A stretch of DNA of 64,000 nt. It comes from UBA7672 sp963718145. Lineage in GTDB: Bacteria; Pseudomonadota; Alphaproteobacteria; Caulobacterales; Hyphomonadaceae. Shown piece after piece: positions 37,874 through 46,775 of this stretch. Each line of letters begins with the position of its first letter. Position 1 is the first letter of the stretch. The stretch lies in assembly GCA_963718145.1 (NCBI GenBank), contig CAVQYJ010000020.1, forward strand, positions 496,001 through 560,000, written 5' to 3'. The position numbers and the translations under genes are program-made. Below the pieces are notes generated by a model, which was not told the origin of the DNA, made no database searches, and saw nothing but the letters and a program-made list of their open reading frames with translations.

Positions 37874-40608
37874 GCGATACCAAGGACACGGAAAACCAGC
37901 GCCGCCCGCTGACCCTCAGCAGGCGGTCGGATTCTGGCACCGTGAAACAGAGCTTCTCGCACGGCCGGTCGAAACAGGTCGTCGTCGAGACCAAGAAGAA
38001 ACGCGTCGTCGTGACGCCGGGCACGCAGAAAGTGCAGCGGCCGGAACCGGAAAAAGCGGCTGCGCCCACGCCCCTTTCCGTCGCCGAAGAGAACGCACGC
38101 TCGAAAGGCCTCTCCGAGGCCGAGCTGAAAGCGCGTCAGGCTGCGATCAGCGCCGCGCGGGCTGACCAGGAACGCCGCAAGGCGGAAGCCGAGGCGATCG
38201 AGGAAGGCAACCGGCGTCGCGCCGAGGAAGCCAAGCGTCTCGCCGAAGACGAAAAGCGCCGCGCCGAAGCAGGCGCCGTCCGCGGCGCCGAGCCGGTTGA
38301 AGAGGTTGATGACGAGGATCGCGGCGCCCGTGGCGCCGGTGCTTTCCGTCGTGATGCCGGCGCCCGTGGCGCGCCGCCGCGTGGGGCCGCTCCCGGCCGC
38401 GCTCCTGCTGGCGCTCCGCCACGTGGTCCTGGCGGTGCTGTGCGTGTTCGTCCTGATGGTGATCGCAGTCCCCGTCCCGGTGGCGATCGCGGTCCCAGAC
38501 CCGGTGGCGGTCCCGGCGCCGCTGCGCGTCCCGGCGGCCGTCCGGGAGGTCCGCGCCCGCTTGCCCCCCTCGACCCCGATGACCTGACCCCGCTCAGCGA
38601 ACTCGGCGGCCGCGTCAAGCGCCCCAACAAGGCCGCAGCAGGCGACGAGCCAACCGGCGACAAGGCGCACCGCCCGACCAAGGACGAGCCCAAGCGCCGT
38701 CAGGGCCGTCTCACGATTTCCGCCGCCCTTGGCGACGACGAGGAGCGCCAGCGCTCCTACGCCGCCGTCAAGCGGGCGCGCGAGCGTGAACGCGACCGCA
38801 GGCTCAAGATGGCCGGCGGAGGATCCGAGAAGGTGTCGCGGGAAGTCATCCTGCCGGAATCGATCACCGTCGCCGACCTCGCGAACCGCATGAGCGAACG
38901 CCAGGCTGACGTGATCAAGTTCCTGATGCAGCAGGGCGAGCTGATGCGCTCGACGGATACGCTGGATGCGGACACCGCGCAGCTCATCGTCGAGGAATTC
39001 GGCCACACCGTGAAACGGGTCGCGGAATCCGACGTCGAGATCGGCCTTGAAGGCAACACTGACGAGGACGTGAACCTTCAGCCGCGTCCGCCGGTCGTGA
39101 CCGTCATGGGCCATGTCGATCACGGCAAGACCTCGCTGCTCGACGCCCTGCGCCAGACCGACGTCGTGTCGGGCGAAGCCGGCGGCATCACCCAGCACAT
39201 CGGCGCCTACCAGGTTCAACTCAAGTCCGGGGAAAAGATCACCTTCCTCGACACGCCCGGCCACGCGGCCTTCTCGTCCATGCGCGCCCGCGGCGCCAAC
39301 GCCACCGACATCGTGATCCTCGTGGTCGCGGCCGACGACGGCGTGATGCCGCAGACGATCGAGGCGATCCAGCACGCAAAAGCGGCCGGCGCTCCGATCA
39401 TCGTGGCGGTCAACAAGATCGACAAGCACGACGCCGATCCCGACAAGGTTCTGACCCAGCTCCTGCAATACGATGTGCAGGTTGAATCCATGGGCGGCGA
39501 GACGCCGGCCGTGAAGGTCTCGGCGCTCAAGAAGACCGGCCTCGACGATCTCACGGCCACCATCTCGGCGCTCGCCGAAGTCCTCGAACTGAAAGCCAAT
39601 CCTGAACGCGACGCCGACGGCGTGGTCATCGAATCGAAGCTCGACAAGGGCCGCGGCTCGGTGGCGACCGTGCTGGTGAACCGCGGCACGCTGAAGCGCG
39701 GCGACATCATCGTCGCCGGCGCGCAGTGGGGCAGGGTCAAGGCGCTGAACAACGAGCGCGGCCAGATGGTCGAGACGGCCGGCCCCGCGACGCCGATCGA
39801 AGTCCTCGGCCTCGACGGATCGCCCGATCCGGGCGATGCGGTCGTGGTGGTCGACTCGGAACAGCGTGCGCGGGAGATCATCGACTATCGCGTCCGCACC
39901 AAGCGCAACAAGTCCGGCGCCGGGTCGCGCACCTCGCTCGACCAGATGCTGGCGCGCCTCAAGGAAGGCGGACCGGCAACATCCGGCGGCGTCAAGGAAG
40001 CCGCCTTCATCGTCAAGGGCGACGTCCAGGGCTCCGTCGAGGCGATCACCCAGTCGCTGGAAAAGCTTTCCACCGAGGAAGTCCGCGCACGCGTCGTGCT
40101 CGGCGCTGTCGGCGGGATTTCGGAAAGCGACGTGCAGCTGGCGGTTTCCGCCGGCGCGCCGATCATCGCGTTCAACGTTCGCGCCAACAAGCAGGCGCGC
40201 GACCTGGCCGAGCGCGAAGGCGTCGAGATCCGCTACTACTCGATCATCTACAACCTGATCGACGACGTTAAAGGCGTGCTCTCGGGCATGCTGGCGCCGG
40301 AACGCCGCGAGACATTCCTCGGCTACGCCGAAATCCTGCAGGTCTTCTCGATCTCGAAGGCCGGCAAGGTCGCCGGCTGCCGCGTGACGGAAGGCCTCGT
40401 GCGCCGCGGCTCGGGCGTCCGCCTGCTGCGCGACAACGTGGTCATCCACGAGGGCACGCTGTCGACGTTGAAGCGCTTCAAGGACGAAGTCGCCGAGGTC
40501 AAGCAGGGCATGGAATGCGGCATGGCCTTCACCAACTACCAGGACATCCGCGAAGCCGACCAGATCGAGTGCTTCCAGGTCGAAATGATCGAGCGGAAGC
40601 TGGAGTAG
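37870..40608 (+). CDS. infB: Translation initiation factor IF-2
   Basis: IF-2 is the GTPase that delivers initiator tRNA. The N-terminal 250 residues are charged and then Gly/Pro/Arg-rich, with a degenerate repeat of DRGPRPGG-like units encoded near 38450-38530. The G domain has GHVDHGKTSLLDAL near residue 415, DTPGHAAF and NKIDKHDADPDK. The C-terminal domains end in DQIECFQVEMIERKLE. At 912 residues it is in the alphaproteobacterial range. It is coupled to ylxR by ATGA. rbfA, usually next, is 8.4 kb away. Confidence 0.98.
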   Translation: MSDTKDTENQRRPLTLSRRSDSGTVKQSFSHGRSKQVVVETKKKRVVVTPGTQKVQRPEPEKAAAPTPLSVAEENARSKGLSEAELKARQAAISAARADQERRKAEAEAIEEGNRRRAEEAKRLAEDEKRRAEAGAVRGAEPVEEVDDEDRGARGAGAFRRDAGARGAPPRGAAPGRAPAGAPPRGPGGAVRVRPDGDRSPRPGGDRGPRPGGGPGAAARPGGRPGGPRPLAPLDPDDLTPLSELGGRVKRPNKAAAGDEPTGDKAHRPTKDEPKRRQGRLTISAALGDDEERQRSYAAVKRARERERDRRLKMAGGGSEKVSREVILPESITVADLANRMSERQADVIKFLMQQGELMRSTDTLDADTAQLIVEEFGHTVKRVAESDVEIGLEGNTDEDVNLQPRPPVVTVMGHVDHGKTSLLDALRQTDVVSGEAGGITQHIGAYQVQLKSGEKITFLDTPGHAAFSSMRARGANATDIVILVVAADDGVMPQTIEAIQHAKAAGAPIIVAVNKIDKHDADPDKVLTQLLQYDVQVESMGGETPAVKVSALKKTGLDDLTATISALAEVLELKANPERDADGVVIESKLDKGRGSVATVLVNRGTLKRGDIIVAGAQWGRVKALNNERGQMVETAGPATPIEVLGLDGSPDPGDAVVVVDSEQRAREIIDYRVRTKRNKSGAGSRTSLDQMLARLKEGGPATSGGVKEAAFIVKGDVQGSVEAITQSLEKLSTEEVRARVVLGAVGGISESDVQLAVSAGAPIIAFNVRANKQARDLAEREGVEIRYYSIIYNLIDDVKGVLSGMLAPERRETFLGYAEILQVFSISKAGKVAGCRVTEGLVRRGSGVRLLRDNVVIHEGTLSTLKRFKDEVAEVKQGMECGMAFTNYQDIREADQIECFQVEMIERKLE

Positions 40609-40634
40609 GGCGGAACCCTCTCGCTGACACGATC

Positions 40635-40674
40635 AAATGGGTCATCCCCGCCTTGAGCCGGGGATGACCCATTT
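40635..40674. repeat. 16-bp perfect palindrome after infB
   Basis: AAATGGGTCATCCCCG pairs fully with CGGGGATGACCCATTT around an 8-base loop. The GTCATCCCCGC core is like dispersed REP-type palindromes in Alphaproteobacteria. Here it probably also ends the rimP-infB transcript, though there is no T-run. Confidence 0.8.
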
Positions 40675-40700
40675 GCTTTGGCTGGCTAGTATCTGCGGCG

Positions 40701-41243
40701 ATGGACCTGAACTTCACCATCGACTACCGCAGCGCCGAGGCGCTTGCCTCGCGCCGCCTGCTCAGCCGCGCGCTCTATGGCGGGCGGCGGTTCGTGCCGG
40801 CGCTGGGGATCATGATCCCGGCGGGGCTCTATCTCGCCTTCGTGCTGCACGCCAACTGGACGGGCTGGCTGGGAGACTACGCAACCTACGCCATCCTCGC
40901 CGTCGGCGTCGTGGTGCTCCTGTGGATCCGCTTTGCGGCGCCGCGGATCAACCGGCGAATGTTTGCGCGCACCTCCGGCGTGGCGCAGCTCGAGGGCCGC
41001 ATTATCGCCTACGAGTTCTCTGACGAGGGTTATCACATCCGCACCGAGCATTTCGAGGGATTCCAGAAATGGGCGGGCGTCGACCGCATCGTCGATGATG
41101 GCGAGATGATCCTGCTCGTGCTGGGCCCGAACGCCCACTTCCTGCCCGGCCGGCTCTTTGCATCGCCGGAGCGGCGGCGGGAATTCATCGCCTGGGCTCT
41201 TGGGAAGCTCGCTCCCGAGGCGCGGGCGCGCAGCCGGGTCTGA
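40701..41243 (+). CDS. YcxB-like membrane protein
   Basis: This 180-residue protein has two central membrane segments (residues 32-50 and 60-78) and a C-terminal soluble domain with EFSDEGYHIRTEHFEG and NAHFLPGRLF, as in the YcxB-like C-terminal domain. The function of the family is unknown. It follows the palindrome and probably has its own promoter. Confidence 0.8.
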   Translation: MDLNFTIDYRSAEALASRRLLSRALYGGRRFVPALGIMIPAGLYLAFVLHANWTGWLGDYATYAILAVGVVVLLWIRFAAPRINRRMFARTSGVAQLEGRIIAYEFSDEGYHIRTEHFEGFQKWAGVDRIVDDGEMILLVLGPNAHFLPGRLFASPERRREFIAWALGKLAPEARARSRV

Positions 41244-41386
41244 TCCCTCGTCCTCGTGCTGCATCTTTCGCCAGGCCGGAGGCGCGATCGGTAAAACTTC
41301 ACCGACCTGCTGAACCGGATGTTCACCACAGGTTGGCATGGTTGATGTCTGATGTTCCTGCCGAATGCGGGGGCAGGAGGCGGACC

Positions 41387-41515
41387 ATGCACCAGGCTTC
41401 GATCCTGTTTTCCGCGCTGGTGATGGCGATGGCCGCTGCGTGGGTCGCGATGAACGAACTGTCTGGCCAGGAAGCTGCCGCAGCCGAGCCTGCCCCGGTC
41501 GTCGTGGCCGAGTAG
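41387..41515 (+). CDS. Small single-pass membrane or exported peptide
   Basis: This 42-residue frame has a strong AGGAGG ribosome site at 41375-41380, six bases before the ATG. One hydrophobic helix (ASILFSALVMAMAAAWVAM) is followed by an acidic, Ala/Pro-rich tail. It could be a membrane-anchored microprotein or a short secreted peptide. The gap to the next gene is 162 bases. Confidence 0.5.
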   Translation: MHQASILFSALVMAMAAAWVAMNELSGQEAAAAEPAPVVVAE

Positions 41516-41677
41516 CCAGCCGCTCCGCATGCAGGGCGGGTGGTTCGGCCCTTCCGAAGGCGCGGGACCTGTTCGCCAGCCGCACCAGAATCCGGGCGAA
41601 AATCACCGAATTGTGCGCGACTTTCCTCGCCGGGAGCCGTAAATTCCCGGGAAAAGAACATTTCGAGGGAGGACGAC

Positions 41678-43843
41678 ATGCGGGCTCTGAGAGCGATCTC
41701 AATGGCGGGCGCGGCGATGCTTGCGATGGCGCTGGCGGCGCCGATGGCGGCGGCGCAGGCGGACAATCCGGCGCAAGGGGCGGCAAGCGCCAAGCCAGGC
41801 AAGATCGAGGTGAAAGTCCTCTCGTCCAGATACAACCTGGTCTCGGGCGGCGATGCGCTGGTCGAGGTGAAAGCCAGCGACGGGGCTCGCGCCAGTGACC
41901 TGCGCATCACCCTCAACGGCCGTCCGCTGGTGACGCCCCTGAAATTCGACCAGGCGACAAACTCGCTCAAGGGGCTCGTCGCCGGCCTCGACAATGGCGG
42001 CAACTGGCTGCAGGTGACCGGACCCACGGGCTATACGGTCAGCCAGCCGCTGGTGAACTATCCGATCACCGGGCCGATCCTGTCAGGCCCGCACATGAAG
42101 CCCTACGAGTGCCGCACGAAAGAATCCGGCCTTGGCGATCCCACCGACGCGAACTGCTCGGCCCCGACGCGCTATGACTGGTTCTACAAATCGACGGCGG
42201 CGCCGGCGCCTGGCGCCAACGGCCAGCCGGGCGGCGCCTTCAAGGCGCTCGCCAATCCCAAGGGCGCGCGCCCGTCCGATGTCGCGATGACCACCACGGT
42301 TGACGGCCGTAGCGTGCCCTACATCGTGCGTGTCGAAAGCGGCGTGATCGACCGGTCGATCTATCGCATCGCGATGCTTGACGATCCATCGAGCGACGCG
42401 GTCGGCATGCCGGATGGCTGGAATGGCCGTCTTGGCGTCACCTTTGGCGGCGGCTGCGGCACCCAGTACAACCAGGGCTCGAACCAGGTCACGTCGGTCC
42501 TGTCCGACCTCTACCTGTCGCGCGGCTTCGCCTTCGCCAACTCGACGGAGCTGGTGAACCAGCAGCACTGCAACCAGGTTCTGCAGGGCGAGCACCTGAT
42601 GATGCTGAAGGAGCATTTCATCGAGGCCTATGGCGTTCCGAAATGGACCGTCGGCACGGGCGGATCGGGCGGATCGATCCAGCAGATGGTGATCACCCAG
42701 ATGTATCCGGGCCTGCTCGACGGCCTGCAGCCCTCGCTCAGCTTCCCGGATTCCTCCATGAACACGGCCGATTGCGGCCTGCTGCAGAATTTCTGGAAAT
42801 CCACGGACGGCAAGAAATGGAGCCAGGCCAAGAAGACGGCGGTCGAGGGCTACAGCCCCGGCACGTGCGGCTCGTGGGAGCGGTCCTTCGTCCCCGTGAT
42901 GATGGCCACCAACGCCCGCGGCTGCGCGCTCAACGACGCCAGCCTGATCTACGATCCCAAGAAAAACCCCAAAGGCGTCCGCTGCACCGTCACCGACATG
43001 CGCGTCAACGTCTACGGCCGCGATCCCAAGACCGGCTTCGCCCGCAAGCCCCAGGACAATGTCGGCGTGCAGTACGGCCTCGCCGGGCTCAATGACGGCA
43101 AGATCACCGTCGAGGAATTCCTGACGCTCAACGAGAAGGTCGGCGGCAACGACATCGACGGCAATTTCGTCAAGGGACGTTCGACGGGCAATCCCGAGGC
43201 GCTGAAGGCGATCTACGAGTCGGGCCTGTTCAACACGTTCGGCGGCGGGCTCAAGGATGTGCCGATGCTGCACTACCGCACCTACAACGACACGCTCGAT
43301 CCGGGCGACATCCACGACCGTCACCGCGACCTCACCATCCGTGCGCGGCTGGAGAAGGCGACCGGCCGGTCGGACAACCAGGTCATCTGGGTCGGGCCGC
43401 GGTCGACGCAGCGAGGCGAGGATGCGTCCGTCTCCCTTGCGCCCATCGCCCTGACCACGATGACCAAATGGCTCGACGCCATGGCGGCTGACCCTGCGCC
43501 TCTGAGCCCCGACAAGGTGGCGAAGACCAAGCCGGCGGATGCGATCGACGCCTACTGGGCGCAGGACGGCAAGCGCGTCAACGAGACGGCGAGCTGGGAT
43601 CCGGCTACGAGCTGGAACAAGACCTATCCTGTCCACCTCGAGCCGCGCCTGATCGCCGGCGCGCCGCCCGCCAACGACGTGATGAAGTGCCAGCTCAAGC
43701 CCGTCGACTTCGCCGGCTACAAGGTGAAGTTCTCGAAGACGCAGCAGGCCCGCATGAAGAAGATCTTCCCCGGCGGCGTGTGCGACTGGAACAAGCCCAG
43801 CGTCGGCTATTCCTCGATCAAAGGCACGTACCAGCGCTATTGA
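41678..43843 (+). CDS. DUF6351-type secreted alpha/beta-hydrolase-like protein
   Basis: This is a large exported protein of 721 residues with a signal peptide (cleavage near PMAAAQA). The core GGSGGSIQQMVITQMYPGLLDG resembles the nucleophile-elbow region of alpha/beta hydrolases, and the YNDTLDPGDIHDRHRDL segment the later catalytic part. It is closest in memory to proteins labelled DUF6351, a tannase-like group. GAGGGAGG precedes the ATG. No substrate can be named. Confidence 0.8.
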   Translation: MRALRAISMAGAAMLAMALAAPMAAAQADNPAQGAASAKPGKIEVKVLSSRYNLVSGGDALVEVKASDGARASDLRITLNGRPLVTPLKFDQATNSLKGLVAGLDNGGNWLQVTGPTGYTVSQPLVNYPITGPILSGPHMKPYECRTKESGLGDPTDANCSAPTRYDWFYKSTAAPAPGANGQPGGAFKALANPKGARPSDVAMTTTVDGRSVPYIVRVESGVIDRSIYRIAMLDDPSSDAVGMPDGWNGRLGVTFGGGCGTQYNQGSNQVTSVLSDLYLSRGFAFANSTELVNQQHCNQVLQGEHLMMLKEHFIEAYGVPKWTVGTGGSGGSIQQMVITQMYPGLLDGLQPSLSFPDSSMNTADCGLLQNFWKSTDGKKWSQAKKTAVEGYSPGTCGSWERSFVPVMMATNARGCALNDASLIYDPKKNPKGVRCTVTDMRVNVYGRDPKTGFARKPQDNVGVQYGLAGLNDGKITVEEFLTLNEKVGGNDIDGNFVKGRSTGNPEALKAIYESGLFNTFGGGLKDVPMLHYRTYNDTLDPGDIHDRHRDLTIRARLEKATGRSDNQVIWVGPRSTQRGEDASVSLAPIALTTMTKWLDAMAADPAPLSPDKVAKTKPADAIDAYWAQDGKRVNETASWDPATSWNKTYPVHLEPRLIAGAPPANDVMKCQLKPVDFAGYKVKFSKTQQARMKKIFPGGVCDWNKPSVGYSSIKGTYQRY

Positions 43844-43973
43844 TCGGGCGTCATGGATCAGACACCGCTGGCCCCGCAAAAGGCCGGCGGTTCTGTGTCA
43901 CTGGGCCGTCGGCGATGCGGCCCTAGTGCCTAACCGCTTCCCCGACCGCTGCCGTCGCACATCACTCTGGCGC

Positions 43974-45194
43974 TCAGTCGTCGTCCTCGATGAAGTCCTC
44001 GATCTCGCGGATGAGACCCGGAGCAAGCGGCAGGCTTGGGTCCACATATGTGGCCAGGTTGCCTGCCCGGTCCGCGGGCGCGAGCTTGAGCACGTGGTTC
44101 ATGCCTCTGATGATCTCAAGCTTCGTCTTCGGCGCGCGGTCGAGCAGCCTTGCATCGGCTTCCGTCACCTGCAGGTCGTTCGATCCCTGGACGATCAAGG
44201 TCGGCACCTTTGCGCGGCGCACGGCTTCGACGGGATCGGTCGCGAACACCGAGATCAGGTAGTCCTGCACCTGCGGGGCGAAGAGCTGGAGCAGGGCGGG
44301 GTGCATGGCCGATGTGTCGACATGCCGGCCGGCCTCGATTTCGCCGATGGCCGCAAGCGCTTGGTCGAGCAGGGGTGCATTGGCAGGATTGGCCTTGAGC
44401 TGCTCGCGGATGACATCGCCCATCTTGCGGCCCATGCCCGACACGAGGATCAGTCCGCAGACGTCGCGCCGCCCCTCGGCAGCCGCCGAAACCATCAGCG
44501 CGCCTTCGGAATGGCCAAGCAGCCACACACATTTCACGTTGCGCATGGCGCGAATGGCGTCGATCCACTGGCGGTAGTCCTCGGCATAGGCGCCGACGGT
44601 CACCGCATTGGGATCGCCTGCCGCGGCGCTGCCGAACATGCCGCGCTTGTCGACGCGCACGCTGGCGATGCCCCGGTCGGCCAGCCCTTCGGCCAGAAGC
44701 CTGTACATGTCAGCCTTGACGCCCATCGGACTATTGCCGTCGCGGTCCGTCGGGCCCGAGCCCGGCACGATCAACACCACCGGCGCATTGCGCTTCGGCG
44801 ACAGCAGCGTTCCCTGCAGGTTTCCAGCGGAGACGCCGACAGGAACAAGCGCGACGCCGGGTCGGCCGGCCTTGTTGGCGACGATGGCGGCGACCCCCGA
44901 CGCGATGGCGAGCGCGGCGACAAAGGCGGCGACGACGCCCGCACGTCCGCCTTTCTTGTCGGCCTCCGAAGATATCTTGGCGTGTGTTTGAGCGTGTGTC
45001 TGGGCCTCGTGAAGCTTGGCCGCTGTGGCTGCGCCCAGCAGCGCCTTGATCGCGCGACCGCCAGGATGAGCCGTCGCCGTGGACGCGCTGCGCCCGTCCA
45101 TTCCGCGCGCCATGATGGTGACGAACAGCGCCATCAGGCCCAGCACGATGCCGCCGCCAATGATCCAGAGCACGAGTTCGGACGTCATGGTCAT
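43974..45194 (-). CDS. Membrane-anchored alpha/beta hydrolase
   Basis: The N-terminus has two hydrophobic segments with a His/Ala-rich linker. The hydrolase domain starts around residue 135. The nucleophile is the Ser in LLGHSEGALM, the acid probably Asp in VQGSNDLQV, and the His in MNHVLK. The GTDRDGN-like oxyanion region (PGSGPTDRDGN) is as in the YqiA/dienelactone-type group. ATG 45194 overlaps the upstream stop (ATGA); ATG 45188 has better ribosome-site spacing. Confidence 0.88.
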   Translation of the reverse strand: MTMTSELVLWIIGGGIVLGLMALFVTIMARGMDGRSASTATAHPGGRAIKALLGAATAAKLHEAQTHAQTHAKISSEADKKGGRAGVVAAFVAALAIASGVAAIVANKAGRPGVALVPVGVSAGNLQGTLLSPKRNAPVVLIVPGSGPTDRDGNSPMGVKADMYRLLAEGLADRGIASVRVDKRGMFGSAAAGDPNAVTVGAYAEDYRQWIDAIRAMRNVKCVWLLGHSEGALMVSAAAEGRRDVCGLILVSGMGRKMGDVIREQLKANPANAPLLDQALAAIGEIEAGRHVDTSAMHPALLQLFAPQVQDYLISVFATDPVEAVRRAKVPTLIVQGSNDLQVTEADARLLDRAPKTKLEIIRGMNHVLKLAPADRAGNLATYVDPSLPLAPGLIREIEDFIEDDD

Positions 45195-45466
45195 GCCTCG
45201 CTGCCCAGAAGAAGAACCATCAGCCCGACAACGACGGCGAGAAGCGCGAGGCCAAGTCCGGTGAAATAGACGATCGCCTGCGCCTTGGGCGTCAGCTCCC
45301 GTCCGCTGAGTCCTTCGATGACGTCGATCGCGCTCATGCCGAAGCCGATGCGAAATTCGGCCGGCCGCCCGCGCTGGATGCGGCGCCGGATGCCGGCTGC
45401 GGCGAACACGATCGCCAGCACAGCCGCGATGCCCGCCAGCGCCCACACAACATACCGCTCTGTCAT
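45191..45466 (-). CDS. Small two-helix membrane protein
   Basis: This 91-residue protein has membrane segments near residues 4-24 and 66-88 and a charged middle. It is translationally coupled to the downstream hydrolase. The start at ATG 45466 follows AAGGGA on the minus strand. The function is unknown, probably accessory to the hydrolase. Confidence 0.65.
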   Translation of the reverse strand: MTERYVVWALAGIAAVLAIVFAAAGIRRRIQRGRPAEFRIGFGMSAIDVIEGLSGRELTPKAQAIVYFTGLGLALLAVVVGLMVLLLGSEA

Positions 45467-45514
45467 GACCTCGTCCCTTCCACGGCCCATCTAGCGCTTG
45501 ACATTCATGGGCGT

Positions 45515-45544
45515 CAATATCAAAGTGATATCACTTCGATATTG
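45515..45544. promoter_or_regulatory. 30-bp palindromic operator between divergent operons
   Basis: Two 15-base arms (CAATATCAAAGTGAT and ATCACTTCGATATTG) are complementary at 14 of 15 positions, with a perfect inner AAGTGATATCACTT. GATAT-like sites recur three times at even spacing. It lies between the minus-strand gene at 45466 and the SPFH gene at 45574, next to a TTGACA at 45498-45503. The ribbon-helix-helix protein at 46499 is a natural candidate to bind it. Confidence 0.7.
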
Positions 45545-45573
45545 GCTGACGGCCAGGGACTGCATGGAGGGAC

Positions 45574-46485
45574 ATGATGAACACGCACAAGAGGACGCAG
45601 GAAAAACGCGCTACGACCGGATCGGGCGGCTTCCTGCTGCTGCTGGCGCTTGCCGGCTTCGTGGGCGCAGCGGTGCTGTTCTTCCAGGGCATCGCCACGG
45701 GCGAGAACGGTGGCCCGCGCGAGATGATCCCGATCTATATCGGCGGGGCGGTGGCGACGCTGATTGCCTCGATCCTCCTGCTCTCCGGCCTCTATTCCCT
45801 TCAGCAGAATGAAGGCGCGGCGATCACGCTCTTCGGCAACTACAAGGGCACCGACAAGCGACCGGGCCTGCGCTGGGTGGTGCCATGGTACACGCGCAAG
45901 AAGATCTCGCTGCGCGTGCGCAACATGACGTCGCAGACGCTGAAGGTGAACGACAAGAAGGGCAACCCGATCGAAATCGCGGCGGTGATCGTCTGGCGCG
46001 TGGTCGATACGGCGCAGGCGCTGTTCGACGTCGATGACTACAACACCTTCGTCAACATCCAGGTCGAAACCTCGCTGCGCGAAATCACCTCGCACTTCGC
46101 CTATGATCATGGCGACGCAGACGAGCCGACCCTGCGCGCCGACGGCCAGAAAGTCGGCGAGATGCTGCAGGAACGCCTGCAGCAGCGCATCGGCGTCGCC
46201 GGCCTTGCGATCGACGAAGCGCGGCTCTCACACCTCGCCTACGCTCCCGAGATCGCCTCCTCCATGCTGCGCCGCCAGCAGGCCGAAGCGGTGCTGGAGG
46301 CCCGCGCCAAGATCGTCACCGGCGCCGTCTCGATGGTGGAAAGCGCCCTGCAGCAGCTCTCCGAGCGCGGCATCGTCCACCTCGACGACGAGCGCAAGGC
46401 GGCGATGGTCTCGAACCTGCTGGTCGTGCTGTGCGCCGACCGCGAGGCGCAGCCGGTCGTCAACACGGGCTCGCTCTACCAGTAG
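45574..46485 (+). CDS. SPFH (stomatin/prohibitin/flotillin/HflK) domain membrane protein
   Basis: This 303-residue protein has two N-terminal membrane segments (residues 20-40 and 52-70). Its SPFH domain starts near EGAAITLFGNYKGT, and GLRWVVPWYTRKKISLRVRNM is characteristic. It probably forms membrane scaffolds or microdomains. Homologues in many bacteria are followed by a small ribbon-helix-helix gene, as here (14 bases downstream). The two form an operon under the palindrome at 45515. Confidence 0.93.
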   Translation: MMNTHKRTQEKRATTGSGGFLLLLALAGFVGAAVLFFQGIATGENGGPREMIPIYIGGAVATLIASILLLSGLYSLQQNEGAAITLFGNYKGTDKRPGLRWVVPWYTRKKISLRVRNMTSQTLKVNDKKGNPIEIAAVIVWRVVDTAQALFDVDDYNTFVNIQVETSLREITSHFAYDHGDADEPTLRADGQKVGEMLQERLQQRIGVAGLAIDEARLSHLAYAPEIASSMLRRQQAEAVLEARAKIVTGAVSMVESALQQLSERGIVHLDDERKAAMVSNLLVVLCADREAQPVVNTGSLYQ

Positions 46486-46498
46486 AGAAAAGGGCGTC

Positions 46499-46672
46499 AT
46501 GCCATCGCCCAACAGGAAATCCTTCGCCCTCAGGCTCGATCCGGCGCTCCACGCCGCGATCGAGCGCTTGGCGTCCCAGGAACTCCGCAGCGTCAATGCG
46601 GAGATCGAATACCTCCTGCGCGAAGCCTTGAAGCGGCGCGGCGTGAAGGTGCCGGAGGGCGAGGGGAAGTAG
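46499..46672 (+). CDS. Ribbon-helix-helix (Arc-type) DNA-binding protein
   Basis: This 57-residue protein has the Arc/MetJ pattern KSFALRLDPALHAAIERLA, whose strand would pair in a dimer, and VNAEIEYLLREALKRRG. It may repress its own operon. No toxin gene follows, so it is not an obvious toxin-antitoxin module. Confidence 0.88.
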   Translation: MPSPNRKSFALRLDPALHAAIERLASQELRSVNAEIEYLLREALKRRGVKVPEGEGK

Positions 46673-46775
46673 CCTCGCGCCGGCTCCGAGGCTGCTGATG
46701 TCGGGCGCGCTCTTCATGTGTTACTCTGTGTCGATGCTGGCCAGATCGTAGGCGAGACCGGCCGGGAGATCGGCT

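Noticed and set aside
38440..38540. Repeat array in infB resembling a CRISPR or satellite
   Set aside because: The repeats encode DRGPRPGG-like units in the IF-2 N-terminal region. They are in frame, imperfect and without spacers.
37414..40449. 1011-codon minus-strand open frame antisense to infB
   Set aside because: It lies wholly over infB and ylxR. Long antisense frames are common in GC-rich DNA, and the His/Arg/Asp composition is that of an antisense shadow.
46499..46672. Toxin-antitoxin module with the RHH protein
   Set aside because: No toxin-like gene is adjacent, and the partner is the SPFH gene.
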